Below, piece by piece: positions 53,951 to 64,000 of a DNA stretch of 64,000 bases. Under the pieces are notes generated by a model. It ran no database searches, was not told where the DNA came from, and saw only the letters and a list, made by a program, of their open reading frames with translations. Location of the stretch: positions 105,427,650 to 105,491,649 of the forward strand of contig NC_057834.1 of NCBI RefSeq assembly GCF_910594005.1, given 5' to 3'. Positions within the stretch are counted from its first letter, which is position 1; the number at the start of each line of letters is the position of its first letter. Source of the stretch: Cervus elaphus. Lineage: Eukaryota > Chordata > Mammalia > Artiodactyla > Cervidae. The position numbers and the translations under genes are program-made.

Positions 53951-55979
53951 TTATGCTTTTAGACTAGTCCTTAAAAATCTTCTTGGGATGTGCTAAGGAC
54001 CATAGGAGTGTGTTTTCAATACGTTAATATCTATTGGTTATAAAATGCTGTTATATAATCATCTTTGACACAACATTCTCCACCTCCCCACAAATTTACA
54101 ACAGAAGTTGAGGCACAACGTGTTTAAGGGATTTGCTCAGAGGGGAGATTTGTTCAAACATAAAGATGAGCCTGAACTTTTTCCACATCGCATTCTGTTT
54201 TGAAAGGCTCAAAACATATGCTCAAGGGGGGTATCTCACTAGATTTCATGTCAGATCGTCCTCTTGGTAATTTAATCCTGTCATTCCTAGTTATATCCCT
54301 TTGGAAAACCACCATCAATCCTTTCTCTTCTGATATTTTTATGCAAAAAAAAAACAATTCCCTGTGCAAACCACCTCGCTCACAGACAACCAACTCAGCG
54401 ATACTCCCCAAAGTGTCTACTGCCTGTATTACTCGCACCTCCATCCTCCAGGCAGCTCTAGCTCCACTCCCAGTTGAAATTTATTCAGAACCTCCCAGGA
54501 TAGGAGGGGGCATGGAAGGATCTGGTTATCTCATGGACGCAGGCTCTTCTGCACCCTTTGTCTGAGTGGTCATGTCCCAGTTAGGGTGGAGGGTTCCCCA
54601 AAGTGGGAGGACTATTTAAATTTTGTACAAGTTGCCCTCCAAAAACCACTTGACATAAATGTTTCATGGCTAGCCTCTGTGAGGCCAGGGCTGAAACACT
54701 CAGCTGTGAGGGTGTTTGTATTTGTGGAACTCTCTTGAACATTTGCTGTGGGTTTCAAACAGCTGCTCCGCTGAAGCTCTGGGGAGAAGGAAGATCATGA
54801 ATATTCAGGTGAAGCCACCAGAATGAACAGCCGTTAATAGAATAAATGCCTAAACAGTTGTGTAAGGCTTATTAAGACCTATTGGGGCTGAGATAATAAA
54901 TTCCCACTCTGACATGTTGCAACTACTGTCGCTTAAACACTCTGGACCACCTCTTCCCAAATGAAGGAAAAAAATGATGTTAGTTCTCCATGCAAACACA
55001 AAGAAACACCTGGAAGCCTTGGCAAGGGCATGTGGTTTGGTAGAGATCATTCTGAGGATCGCTGCATCCCCAGGAAGATGATGCACTGTTCATTGTTCGT
55101 GCTGTCAAGGTTATCTCAGTCGACTACAGGCTGGAGTGGGCACTGCTCTGGCACCTGAGAGATGCTGTCCCGACTCCATCGGACCCCGTGGGCATCAGCT
55201 GAGAGTTCATACAAAACCCTGGGGCACTGAGGCTGGACCTTGGCCCTCTTACCCCAGCTCCTATGGCCTGGGACCCGCTCCCTCAGCCCCTTCCAGTATG
55301 GTATTGGATGGAACAAATATATACTAACATTGGGCTCTTTTGTCTTCTGCTCCATCAATCCATAATGGGGAACAGGATGCAAAGATTGCAAATGCAAAAG
55401 TGACCTTTCCAAGAGGCAGCACCTGGTGCATTAAGAAGTCCCTTGCACACTGGGTTTGAGTCGTGTGTGCTGTAAAAATGGGGAACATGGGAGGCAGTTG
55501 AGAGGCGCTGAATTCTCCTTTGGAGGTTACCTGTCACATTGTGTTAGGCCGAATCAAGCTGCGTGGTTCTGGCACCCAGAGTCACAAGGCATCAACCACA
55601 GGGAAACAGAGGAACTCACCCACGTTTGCACCTAGAGGCAGACTCAGTAATATTTGATCAGAAACCTGCTGTCAATTCAGATAAAGGGCATTTGAGTTCA
55701 AATGAAGGCGACTAACTTAATGAAGTGAGCTTGTACATGTAAGGCCACATTTGCTTCTCCAAAGCTGTCAGAGAGAGCTCACCCAGACTAGTCATGTTTG
55801 CTTATTTTCCCCACCCCTGAAGACTCGATGGGGTCCTGCTAGACTCAGAGTCATCAGAATTGTGGAAAATACACTCGCAACAAAGAAATGCTTGTTTCCC
55901 AGATTCCCAGTGCATCAAAATGGAAGTAGATTTGAGGATGTAGCGAATCTGAGGCTGAATCAAGGCCTGAGGGACCCAA
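53951..55979. other. Longest low-repeat stretch (about 2 kb)
   Basis: No interspersed repeat is recognised. Short frames on both strands (54154-54565, 54850-55412) overlap and lack family resemblance. No splice-framed exon is convincing. Confidence 0.45.
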
Positions 55980-56345
55980 GATGAGTCATTTTGCTTCTCT
56001 GAGGTGTAGTTGCCTCATCTGTGACACAGGCATTATTCTGCCTACTCACAAGCTTATTTTGAGGATTAAAAACACGTAAGCCACCTGCTTCTCAGGTGAC
56101 TCAGTGGTAAAGAACCTGCCTGCCAATGCAGGAGACATGGGTTCAATCCTTGGGTCAGGAAGATCCCCTGGAGGAGGAAATGGCAACCCGCACCAGTATT
56201 CTTGCCTGGAGAATTCCATGGACAGAGGAGCCTGGTGGGCTACAGTCTATGGGGTCACAAAGAGTCCGACACGACTGAGTGAGCTCGCATGCAAGCCACC
56301 TGCTGAAGGTGTTGGCTCATGGTAGTTGCTCAGTTAGTACTGTTT
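55980..56345 (+). repeat. MIR split by Bov-tA
   Basis: Left: 'gagtcattttgcttctctga', 'gttgcctcatctgtgacaca', 'cttattttgaggattaaaaa'. Right (56305-56345): 'gttggctcatggtagttgct', 'cagttagtactgttt'. Confidence 0.8.
56090..56292 (+). mobile_element. Bov-tA SINE with perfect TSD, inside MIR
   Basis: 'tctcaggtgactcagtggta', 'ggaggaggaaatggcaaccc' and 'gtccgacacgactgagtgag'. AAGCCACCTGCT occurs at 56078-56089 and 56293-56304. Confidence 0.96.
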
Positions 56346-57774
56346 ATTCATTCCTTTGACAATTATTCACGAGTTTGTTTATTTCTCTTTATCACCATTC
56401 TTTTCACCAATGACTTGAATAGGGTTAGTTTAAAAATTTCCTTGCAAAGCAGAGATTAGCTTCTTTCTTATACAGTTTCAGACATCTTCATGCATTTAAC
56501 CTACTGGGTAAATCAGCAATTTGCATAAAAGCCAGGCAAATGAAAGGGGAAACAAATCTTAGTTGCCCTTTTCCCTCAGCCCTCCATACTCTACTCTGCT
56601 TCAATTATGGGTGACCTGGTTATCAATATAAGAACCAAATCTGTTTCAGAACCTTTTGTGTCATGGTCAGAGTTCCTGAGGAAGAACAGATGGAATAAAT
56701 TAATTAGTCAAAGCATGCTTAACTGGAAGGACATTTCTTTCCAAGAGTGGCCAAAGGGTAGAGGGGACACGCAAGGGACAAGGTAGCAGAAGTGCCTCAG
56801 AGAGCCAGAGGGCTAGGACTGGGCATCCATCTGTATTTTGAATAAAGATGTATATTTTTTTGTTCCCATTAACAAGTAAGTCAGGAGGGGTCTGATAGCT
56901 GTTATTCTTCCAGGGATGGGTCGGAAAGTGACCCTGAAAATCTGTCCAAATGGCAAAACTCTTTCAGAAGAGTGGGTAGGAAGCCTTTCCTTTTATGTGT
57001 TCTCAATACAGTTGAGGCGGACGTTTGTCTATAATGATGCCTTCTGGCAGGAGTTTGGATGGGTTTGGTGGATGCGTTTAGGAAGCTGCTGGCAAAGCCT
57101 CCTTGCTTGGCCAAAAGCAGGGGCCTGGCTGTTTTGAGACCAGATTATCATATTGTTTCTCTCTTTTTTTCTCCCCTCTATTTCTGGCTAACAGTCAGTT
57201 CTTCACCTCCCTGCTTGCTTTGCTTGGCACCTCTCAATATCAACCATCGCTCTCTGGTCCTGATCATTCCACTCCAGGATGGAGATCTCTGGGAATACCA
57301 TTTTGTCATTTTTATCACACAACAGGTGCGCACTTTGGGCAGGCCCACAGAGTAGAAGACCCTCCAGGGCCCCGGACTGTGGATGTGACATGTTCACCAC
57401 TATAGACCCGCCCTGCTGCCCGAGATCACTTTGTCACGCGAAGCTACTCTACTATTTCTGTTTCTCTCTGAACCAGAACAAACAGTAAACAACACATGCT
57501 TTTTATTCCAACCCTGGAAAAGAAGAGCTGTTTCCTATGAAAGCCCATGCCAGGCGGAGTTCTTTTTCCAAGAGGTTTTAGGAATGAGTGATTTTTTTTT
57601 TGGTCCAATAAGCAGGGAAAAAGAAGCAAAATGGAGGTTGCTTCATAGAAAATCAACGCACAAAAGGATCTGAGAGATGATCGAAACTAATCTGTCAATG
57701 CAGGTGAGAAGACTTGGGGTCCAAGGTCAGGAAGGTCAGGAGAGAGCTGAGGCTGCCCTTGGAAATAATAATAT
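56346..57774. other. Low-repeat stretch with exon-like signal
   Basis: No repeat recognised. A very strong pyrimidine tract and acceptor (GGCTAACAG, ending 57194) precede 131 nt ending ACAG/GTGCGC (57325), but that donor is weak. Open frames of about 100 codons (57059-57405) cross it without known resemblance. Confidence 0.4.
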
Positions 57775-57965
57775 GGATAAATGACACTTACTTAGGATTT
57801 TGAGGTGCAGGTGTTATCTTTTTACTCCCAAGGGTCCTGTCTTACTCAGCCGAGGAAATGGAGGCTCAGGGCTCTTAGGTGACTCACCAAACTTACCAGA
57901 TAGTAAATGGCAGATGGAGGACTCACTCTTGGGGACAGTTTGGTTCTAAAACTGAGTGCTCTGAT
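57775..57965 (-). repeat. MIR, antisense
   Basis: 'gaaatggaggctcagggctc', 'aaacttaccagatagtaaat' and 'ctaaaactgagtgctctgat' follow reverse MIR. Confidence 0.72.
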
Positions 57966-58511
57966 GCCTACTTGTCCTAGACCACTTCCCACTGCTCCCC
58001 ACTTGCAAGCAGAGTTCATGCTTCCAGAGGTGCACTCAGGGTTCCATGCTCACAAGTGACAACAATCAGACCACACTTCCCATGTTAAGTTGCCCCAACA
58101 GGGTCAGTGGGAGCAGGGGGAAGCAGGGATACGGATCTCCTGGGGTGAACCTAGGCAAGTGAGCCTATGCCACTGGCTTAATCTTTTGCAATCTTTGACT
58201 CAAAAAAACTTATTTTGCAGTTGTGGTTAGAGGTAATTTCAAATACATTCCAGATGTGACTAGAGGCTGGTGAGCAGGTCGTGGGGGCAAGAGGGAGCTG
58301 GGCCTTGTGCACATAGCACCCAGGGCTGGCTCAGGAAGTGGGTCTATCAGCTGCAAAGGTAACAAGCTTCCTTTTGCCTCTGGCCAGAGGAAATGTGGGG
58401 GTAGCAGGGGAGGGCTGCAGCTGGCTTGAGCTGGGTGGCTGGAGCGGGGAGAGGGCAGCTCCCAAAGGGGAAGCAGCTTGCTGTTACTGTTTCCTTGCAG
58501 TGTGGCACGGG
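57966..58511. other. Non-coding stretch, no repeat recognised
   Basis: Moderately G/C-rich near 58,260-58,500. A 131-codon minus frame (58210-58605) opposite a 77-codon + frame suggests chance openness, not coding. Confidence 0.4.
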
Positions 58512-58700
58512 ATGCACGCTTTCTGGAGCCAGACAGATTTGGGTTTGCACTTGGCAAGCAGTAGCTGGTAAGTAGCTTAATTGTTCCAGTCTTCAGTATA
58601 CTCATCTGTGAAACGGGTCTGGATGACTGCTTTCTAGGGCTGTTTTAAGAATTAGGGAGAAAGTATGCATAGAATCTGAGACAGAAAATTTTGACTATTG
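58512..58700 (+). repeat. MIR
   Basis: 'ctggagccagacagatttgg', 'gtttgcacttggcaagcagt', 'tactcatctgtgaaacgggt' and 'ctagggctgttttaagaatt' follow MIR. Confidence 0.78.
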
Positions 58701-59091
58701 TGCTCTTATTTGGGGCCAGGAGCAATAACTCAACAGTGGTAGAATTTGTCTCCAATTCTCTCTGCTCAAAAGTTCCTGAAGTTTTAGAGAGAGTAGATCC
58801 CAAGGGATATTATTAGGTTTCTTGAGTGGGGTGAGTGGATAGGGATGCCAATTGCTCTACACATAGGAGAGACAGAGGGCATGGTGGGAGGGCTATGGGA
58901 GTGGGGAGGGGTCTGGGGAAGGTTCAGGGAGGAGGAGAGAGGTAGCAGCAACACTTGGGAAAAGAACTTGGGGAAACCAGAGAGATTCCCAAGGAAGAGT
59001 GAGAGGAGGCTTTGCTTTGTGCCATGAAATGTAAACCTTCTACTCTGCCTTCATTAAAGAAATGTTTGGTGAGAACCTATCTTTTACTTCA
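58701..59091. other. Non-coding stretch, purine-rich
   Basis: 58,860-59,000 is strongly purine-rich with several G3-G4 runs and could form quadruplex or triplex DNA. No repeat or gene recognised. Confidence 0.45.
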
Positions 59092-59282
59092 GTGGCTTCC
59101 CTGGTGGATCAGAAGGTAAAGAATCTGCCTGCAATGTGGGAGACCCGGGTTTGATCCCTGTGTTGGGAAGATCCCCTGGAGAAGGGAATGGCAATCTGTT
59201 CCAGTATTCTTGCCTGGAGAATTCCAGGACAGAGGAGACTGGCAGGCTACAGTCCATAGAGTTGCAAAGTATTGGGCACTTC
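59092..59282 (+). mobile_element. Bov-tA SINE
   Basis: 'ggcttccctggtggatcaga', 'ggagacccgggtttgatccc' and 'ctggagaagggaatggcaat', ending diverged ('agttgcaaagtattgggcac'). Confidence 0.93.
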
Positions 59283-59809
59283 ATTGCTTTCAGAGTGTAA
59301 TTTGCAAAATCCATTGACAATAGGCTCCAGCATAAGAGTGGCTGAGAGTGACTCAGTTGATTTGTTACTTCCCAGGATCTGTGTTGGGCAGGGTGACCCT
59401 GTATTCTCTGGGTGTTGCCCAGCATGATGAACTAAATGCACCCTCAGGAGTGTTCAGCTGGCTCACTGAATTGACTTGCTTTAGAGTCCAAAGAGTTTTT
59501 TCTCTCAGTAGCCTCTGTCAGTGGGTTGAAACTGGTGGCAAGCATGAGTGAAGGCAATGATGTTCAACTTGGGGCTCAAATCTGGAACTTTTGAAAAGTC
59601 TGAAGAGCAGCCTTTTTAAAGGCATCTTCCTCAGTGCTTCAAATAGGCTACGGCTGTGGCATAAAGAAGGAAGAACTCTGGCGGGCCATTTCTGTCCAGG
59701 AGGATAAGACAAGTAAAAGCCCTAGTTGTCTGCCAGTAAGGAGAGCCACTGGCAGAACTTTCTGTTCCCTGGTTGTCCTGGAGGGAGGTCTGCAGGGTGG
59801 GGAGTGAAT
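59283..59809. other. Non-coding stretch, no repeat recognised
   Basis: Short overlapping frames only. Confidence 0.4.
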
Positions 59810-60190
59810 AGAGGGAGCCTGGGTCTGGAGTCTAGGCTCTACCACACTCCTTGTGATTGTTACCAAGTCATTTGCCTCTCAGGGCCCTCTGCCTTAGAGG
59901 AGTTAGCAATGGCCAGCCACAGGGCTCTTGGGAAAATCTAAAACGTTATTATGAGAGTACATTGCAAACTATAAAGTGTTACACATGTAGGCAGCATGAT
60001 ACAAATACAGTAAAGCTGGAGCCTTGGCTCCAGCTTTGGCCCTGATGTTCTCTAGTTATGTGATCTTGAGCACCTCCTGGGACCTTTCTGAGCCTCAGTT
60101 TCTCTGAAAGGAAAGGAGAGGCTGCAATCTTGACCCTACTGGGTTGTAACATTGACCAAAGTGTTTCATAAATGGTGAAGTGCTGTAAAG
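59810..60190 (+). repeat. Two MIR copies in tandem orientation
   Basis: First (59810-60010): 'gagcctgggtctggagtcta', 'gttaccaagtcatttgcctc', 'cattgcaaactataaagtgt'. Second (60015-60190): 'gttatgtgatcttgagcacc', 'ctgagcctcagtttctctga'. A perfect palindrome lies at their junction. Confidence 0.7.
60012..60037. repeat. 26-bp palindrome (12-bp arms, 2-nt spacer)
   Basis: AAAGCTGGAGCC, TT, GGCTCCAGCTTT: perfect 12-bp arms. The right arm is within the MIR start; the left arm may be MIR-derived too. Confidence 0.97.
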
Positions 60191-60764
60191 GTAAAGGTTT
60201 ACTGCAACTGCCTTTTACCACTTATGAATTTTAGTATCGATCTCATGAAGATTAAAGAAAAAAAATGAAGCCCTTATATTAAACACAATGCAGGACACAG
60301 AGCCTTTTAACACTCACTTCCAGTAAGAGGAAGAAGGTAAGCCTTTCTGAAATGAAACACTCTTCCAAACCATTTTATTTGAACTTAATTTTACTATGTG
60401 GCTAGTGTGGACAGAGTTCTTCTGTGGGTAGCACATGACTCACCCCTCAAGCTTTTCTAACACCAGTGAAAAGTTACAACTATTTGATTTCCCCAATAAA
60501 GAGTTATTAAGCAGTAATAATCCCAGAGAATATTAGGTTAGGTGTGCCCATGCCTGTTCTCAGGAAGGCCCAAGCTTGAGTACAGTTAATACTTCATGAT
60601 AACTCATCAGCTAAACAAAACACACGCAGTGACCTGCGGTTCTGAGCGTTGACTACAGCTGAGTCAGCTCAGTAGCGTCTGGCTTGATCATCCCAGCGTG
60701 TGTGTGTGCTACCAATCTCAATGGATGCAGCTGCTGGACAGACGGCCCTGCAGATCCCTAAACC
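60191..60764. other. Non-coding stretch, no repeat recognised
   Basis: AT-rich, no gene evidence. Confidence 0.4.
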
Positions 60765-61500
60765 CAACATATCCCAAAGCAAACAAAGCATCTCTTCTTC
60801 AACCTGCTCCTCCTTCTTGATTCTCTGTCTGGTTAGTGACACCACCATCTCCCTAGTCCCAGAGTTTTATGATTCTAGTGATATAATAGACACCACCCTC
60901 TCACTTCCTAAGGCCAATAAGGACTGGACTACAGCCAGCCAGGCAGGCAAATCACCTTGCCAACATCTGCTGTTTGTCGTATCCCCTCATTATTATACCG
61001 CTGTCCCATTTCAGGTCCTCAGCAACCTCATGTGGACCATGGCAGTTCTGTTTACATTTGCTAATCTCACGGGGATCTAGTTGTCCTGCCCACCTTTAGT
61101 CTGTGCCTCCATACAATCCTCTCCCCAGTCATCTGCATTCTGAGCTTTTAAATGCACAGATATGAGCATCCCACACCCTGATCACAAGCCTTCCTCCTGA
61201 CTTACTGCCTGTAAAATTATGTTGAAATTCCTTGGCCTGGCATTTTAAGCTCTTCATCATCTGGTCGTTTTTGATCATCCCTTGTCCCTTGTCCCTCAGC
61301 TGTACTCAACAACTTGCTGTTTCTCATACTTGTTGATTTTCTCCCCATACCAAATCTCTGCTCATCCTGCCAGGAGACCCCAAACCGGTGCCTCTTCCAG
61401 GAAGAGTCCCTTAGCTGCAGGTAAATGTCTTTTAATCTATACACCCACAGAACTTTCTGCATCTTATGTTAGCCCTTATTGCTAAGACTATGCCTTGTCA
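60765..61500 (+). repeat. L2 LINE 3' region, sense, long
   Basis: 'gcatctcttcttcaacctgc', 'caatccccagtcatc'-like order, 'atgttgaaattccttggcct', 'ctcagctgtactcaacaact', 'accaaatctctgctcatcct' and 'ggtgcctcttccaggaagag' follow L2 over about 700 bp. A 126-codon frame at 60700-61080 is within it and is L2-derived or chance. Confidence 0.62.
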
Positions 61501-61711
61501 CAGGTAGGGGGCAGCACAAACGATATTTTCTCAGGTCGCTTCTGAGCACTCGCCTTTTAAAGCATATTTCCCCTATCATTCTCTTTCATAGAATCTCATT
61601 GTTTTCCTATGGAATATTTAAGAATGTTTATAATTTTGTATTTGTAGGTGTGCTTATGGCTCAGTATTTGCCTTACCTACTGCACTGCAGTCTAGGTTTG
61701 TCTATGTTTGA

Positions 61712-62225
61712 CAAATCTAGACAGTGTATTAAAAAGCAGAGATGTCATTTTGCCAACAAAGTTCCGTATAGTCAGAGCTATGGTTTTTCCAGTAATCATA
61801 GAGGGATATGGACCCAATCATAGAGAGTTGGACCATAAAGAAGGCTAAGTGCCAAAGAACTGATTCTTTCAAATTGTAGTGCTGGAGAAGACTCTTGAGA
61901 ATACCTTGGAGTGCAAAGAGATCAAACCAGTGAATCTTAAAGGAAATCAACCCTGAATATTCATTGGAAGGACTGATGCTGAAGCTCTAATACTTTGGCC
62001 ATCTGATGCGAAGAGCTGACTCATTGGAAAAGACCTTGATGCTGGGAAAGATTGAGGGCAGGAGAAGGGGGCGACAGAGAATGAGATGGTTGTATGGTAT
62101 CACCGACTCGATGGGCATGAGTTTAAGCAAATTCTGGGAGATAGTGAAGGACAGGGAAGCCTAGTGTGCTGCAGTCCATGGGGTGGCAAAGAGTCAGACA
62201 TGACTTAGCGATTGGATAACAGTAG
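61712..62225 (+). mobile_element. BovB LINE (RTE) 3' end, 5'-truncated
   Basis: 'agtgtattaaaaagcagaga', 'tggaccataaagaaggctaa', 'gctggagaagactcttgaga', 'gactcattggaaaagacctt' and 'gagtcagacatgacttagcg'. Includes the very end of the RT frame, broken by stops and small indels. Confidence 0.94.
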
Positions 62226-62264
62226 CACACTGCAAACTCTCTTGTTTGCATAGGCATGAAATTT

Positions 62265-62345
62265 GCCCTTGTGTTTATGACTATCATCAGGGCTTAGCAG
62301 AAGTGCCTAGCTCATAGTATATGGTAAGTAAATAATAGATGAGAA
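62265..62345 (+). repeat. L2 3' terminus fragment
   Basis: 'gcttagcagaagtgcctagc' followed by 'tcatagtatatggtaagtaa' resembles the L2/MIR terminus. Confidence 0.5.
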
Positions 62346-62999
62346 AATAAACAAAAGTAGATGTCAGCAAGTCTGTCTAGATTGTCAACTTCTTGAGAAG
62401 TTGGTTGCATTTCAGCCATTCCCTAGCCCAGTCTTTCTGCTGTGAGTTGTTCAACCAACAATAACTGAATTGGGTTTTAATTTTAGGTCTTCATTTCTTT
62501 CTGTTGAGTGAGGAAACTTCTATAGCTGACTTGTTGGACTTTGAATTTGTTCGTGACAGAAAAGTGATAGAAAAGTATGCCATTAAATAGTCTTTGCTTG
62601 TGTTCTAGCAGATATCCACATGCGAAGTCCTCAACATACTTCCCAGTGAAAAGCCTTCTCATGATAAAGCAGATCAACACAGTGGCTGTTAGCAGCAGAA
62701 AGGTAATTGACAAATTTCTGACATGAGTCTGTTTATTCTGCTATTGTCAAGGGTAATCATATTGGTTGAGGAAAATCCTTTTGCCTTGATTCTAAGTGTT
62801 CACATGTGAAAATGTTGTCAGACCTGGATTCTGACTGTGAAATCAATGTGTAGAAATTTATGTGTGCATTCACTTTGTGGATGACCCATAACTTTAATGA
62901 GGGCAGGACATGATTTATTTGTGAATTAATTGATCAAACTGTTTAGCCACTCATCTATTTGTCTGTTATTTTCTTCTTTTATTTTTAATTCACTCATTT
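62346..62999. other. Non-coding stretch, no repeat recognised
   Basis: A 76-codon minus frame at 62483-62713 has a hydrophobic start but no promoter, family or splice evidence. Confidence 0.4.
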
Positions 63000-63160
63000 G
63001 CTTGCTTACTTAACAAGTACCAGAATGGTAACTGTGGGCTTAGTAGAGTCAGGGCTATAAACACAAAGACAATGTGTACCAGTACCAGCCCTCAGTGAAA
63101 GTTCAGGATGTGTAAAGTGGTCATAAAAGGCTTCATGGAGAAGTCAATATGAAGAAAAAG
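63000..63160 (-). repeat. L2 fragment, antisense
   Basis: 'acttaacaagtaccagaatg', 'cagggctataaacacaaaga' and 'ataaaaggcttcatggagaa' follow reverse L2. Confidence 0.5.
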
Positions 63161-63254
63161 AATCCTTCCCTTTGATCAATAAAGGGAAAATGGGATCTTT
63201 ATTTGGTGCTTTTATATTGCTCTTCCTTATTGGGTTCATTTGGTCATTTGCCAT

Positions 63255-63321
63255 GTTGTGTGTGTATGTGTGTGTATAAGCTGTGTATGTGAGTATACAT
63301 ACATTATGTGTGTGTGTGTAT
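63255..63321. repeat. (TG)n-rich microsatellite
   Basis: Two TG runs separated by about 25 bp of TG/TA-containing sequence. Confidence 0.9.
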
Positions 63322-63633
63322 TCATATAGCCAATTAGCCTAAATTCTAAAGAGAACTGAAAGAGAGATGGAGAAAATTAAAATTTCTTGTTTTCAAGATT
63401 CCTCATTTACTAAATAATTATTTTTTTTTGGTAAACTGTAGAGTTCATCATTCACACACTCTACTGAAAGAAAAGCCAGTGTACAGTCAGATGAGAGCAC
63501 CGCTGGGTGGTTGGAGTGAGAAGCTGAGTGTGGGTCACTCAATCATCTCCCTCTGAAGAGTGTCTAGGGCATGGAGTTACATTATGTAAAACCTACTGGC
63601 TGAAATTATTACCTTTGTTGTCTCCCTTTCATC

Positions 63634-64000
63634 TTTTTTTTTTTTAACTTTCAAAGTTTTATTGACTAAAAGTGAAGTGAAGTTGCTCAGTCGTGTCCGA
63701 CTCTTTGTGACCCCATGGACTGTAGCCTGCCAGTCTCCTCTGTCCATGGGATTTTCCAGGATTTTTATTGACTAGATCTATGTAGTTAATATATCAAGAA
63801 GCATAGCTGTAGCATTATTTTCCATGCATAAGGTTCCCGCTGATGAAGAAGAATCTACCAATATCATGGGGGGGAAAGTTCACAGCTGCAAATGTCTCTC
63901 AACTTGCAAGCAGGGTCATCCAAAGGGTCTCCTGGAAACTTTGGCCCAGATCACAGAGGTAGTGACCAGATCTCTAATGGGATCCCAGGTATGTCTGAAA
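63634..64000 (-). pseudogene. Probable retrocopy 3' end, parent gene not recognised
   Basis: On the minus strand an AATAAA (63658-63663) is followed 12 nt later by a 12-A run (63634-63645), the layout of a polyadenylated mRNA copied into DNA. Upstream (to 64000 and beyond) the sequence is not a known interspersed repeat. A Bov-tA fragment has since inserted by the polyadenylation signal. A native terminal exon with a chance A-run is the alternative. The other end lies outside the window. Confidence 0.45.
63669..63762 (-). mobile_element. Bov-tA-family SINE tail, antisense, with TSD
   Basis: 'agttgctcagtcgtgtccga', 'ctctttgtgaccccatggac' and 'ctctgtccatgggattttcc'. Only the tail half is present. 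TTTTATTGACTA flanks both sides (63657-63668, 63763-63774), so this 5'-truncated copy was inserted as such. Confidence 0.93.

Noticed and set aside
60700..61080. 126-codon + strand frame
   Set aside because: Lies in an L2 3' region; no independent coding evidence.
1..64000. Search for operons, CRISPR arrays, phage or defence systems
   Set aside because: No long dense open frames, ribosome-binding sites or spacer arrays; the sequence is clearly vertebrate genomic DNA.

Overview
This is mammalian nuclear DNA from a ruminant, most likely a bovid (cattle, sheep or goat). The diagnosis comes from repeat content. Bov-tA and Bov-A2 SINEs, RTE-type BovB LINE fragments, CHR-type tRNA-derived SINEs and ruminant L1 3' ends lie beside ancient mammalian MIR, L2, MER5 and MLT1 copies. 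The species cannot be fixed from this alone. I found no protein-coding gene, rRNA, tRNA gene or CRISPR array. The longest open frames (about 160 codons) run through repeats or microsatellites and show no domain. All family names come from recognition by eye, not from a database search.

Layout. 0-14 kb: weakly repetitive DNA, then MIR and antisense L2 copies with Bov-tA and CHR insertions; a CpG-dense patch lies at 5.43-5.58 kb. 14-20 kb: a BovB tail, a candidate spliced exon (15,765-15,833), an exact 67-bp tandem duplication and a promoter-like block with TCTCGCGAGA plus a G-quadruplex-prone tract (19.9-20.14 kb). 20-35 kb: L1 and BovB pieces, including a reverse-transcriptase fragment with a YADD motif, a tandem array of perfect hairpins (25.29 kb), a mariner MITE inside L2 and an MLT1 LTR. 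35-54 kb: dense nested retrotransposons, including L1 inside CHR, L1 inside L1, and two adjacent L1 copies with 5' inversions (50.1-51.5 kb). A candidate exon lies at 49,488-49,612 and a CCAAT/GC-box/TATA-like promoter with a possible first exon at 53.29-53.42 kb. 54-64 kb: mostly low-repeat DNA with MIR, L2, Bov-tA and one BovB tail, ending in a probable antisense retrocopy whose 3' end is split by a SINE.

The window reads as intergenic or intronic sequence. The most convincing candidate exons are all on the + strand, and most L1 copies are on the - strand. That would fit a long + strand transcript with large introns, but it is an inference. I did not find a new biological system. The items most worth testing are the two promoter-like blocks, the candidate exons, the mariner hairpins and the two 5'-inverted L1 insertions.
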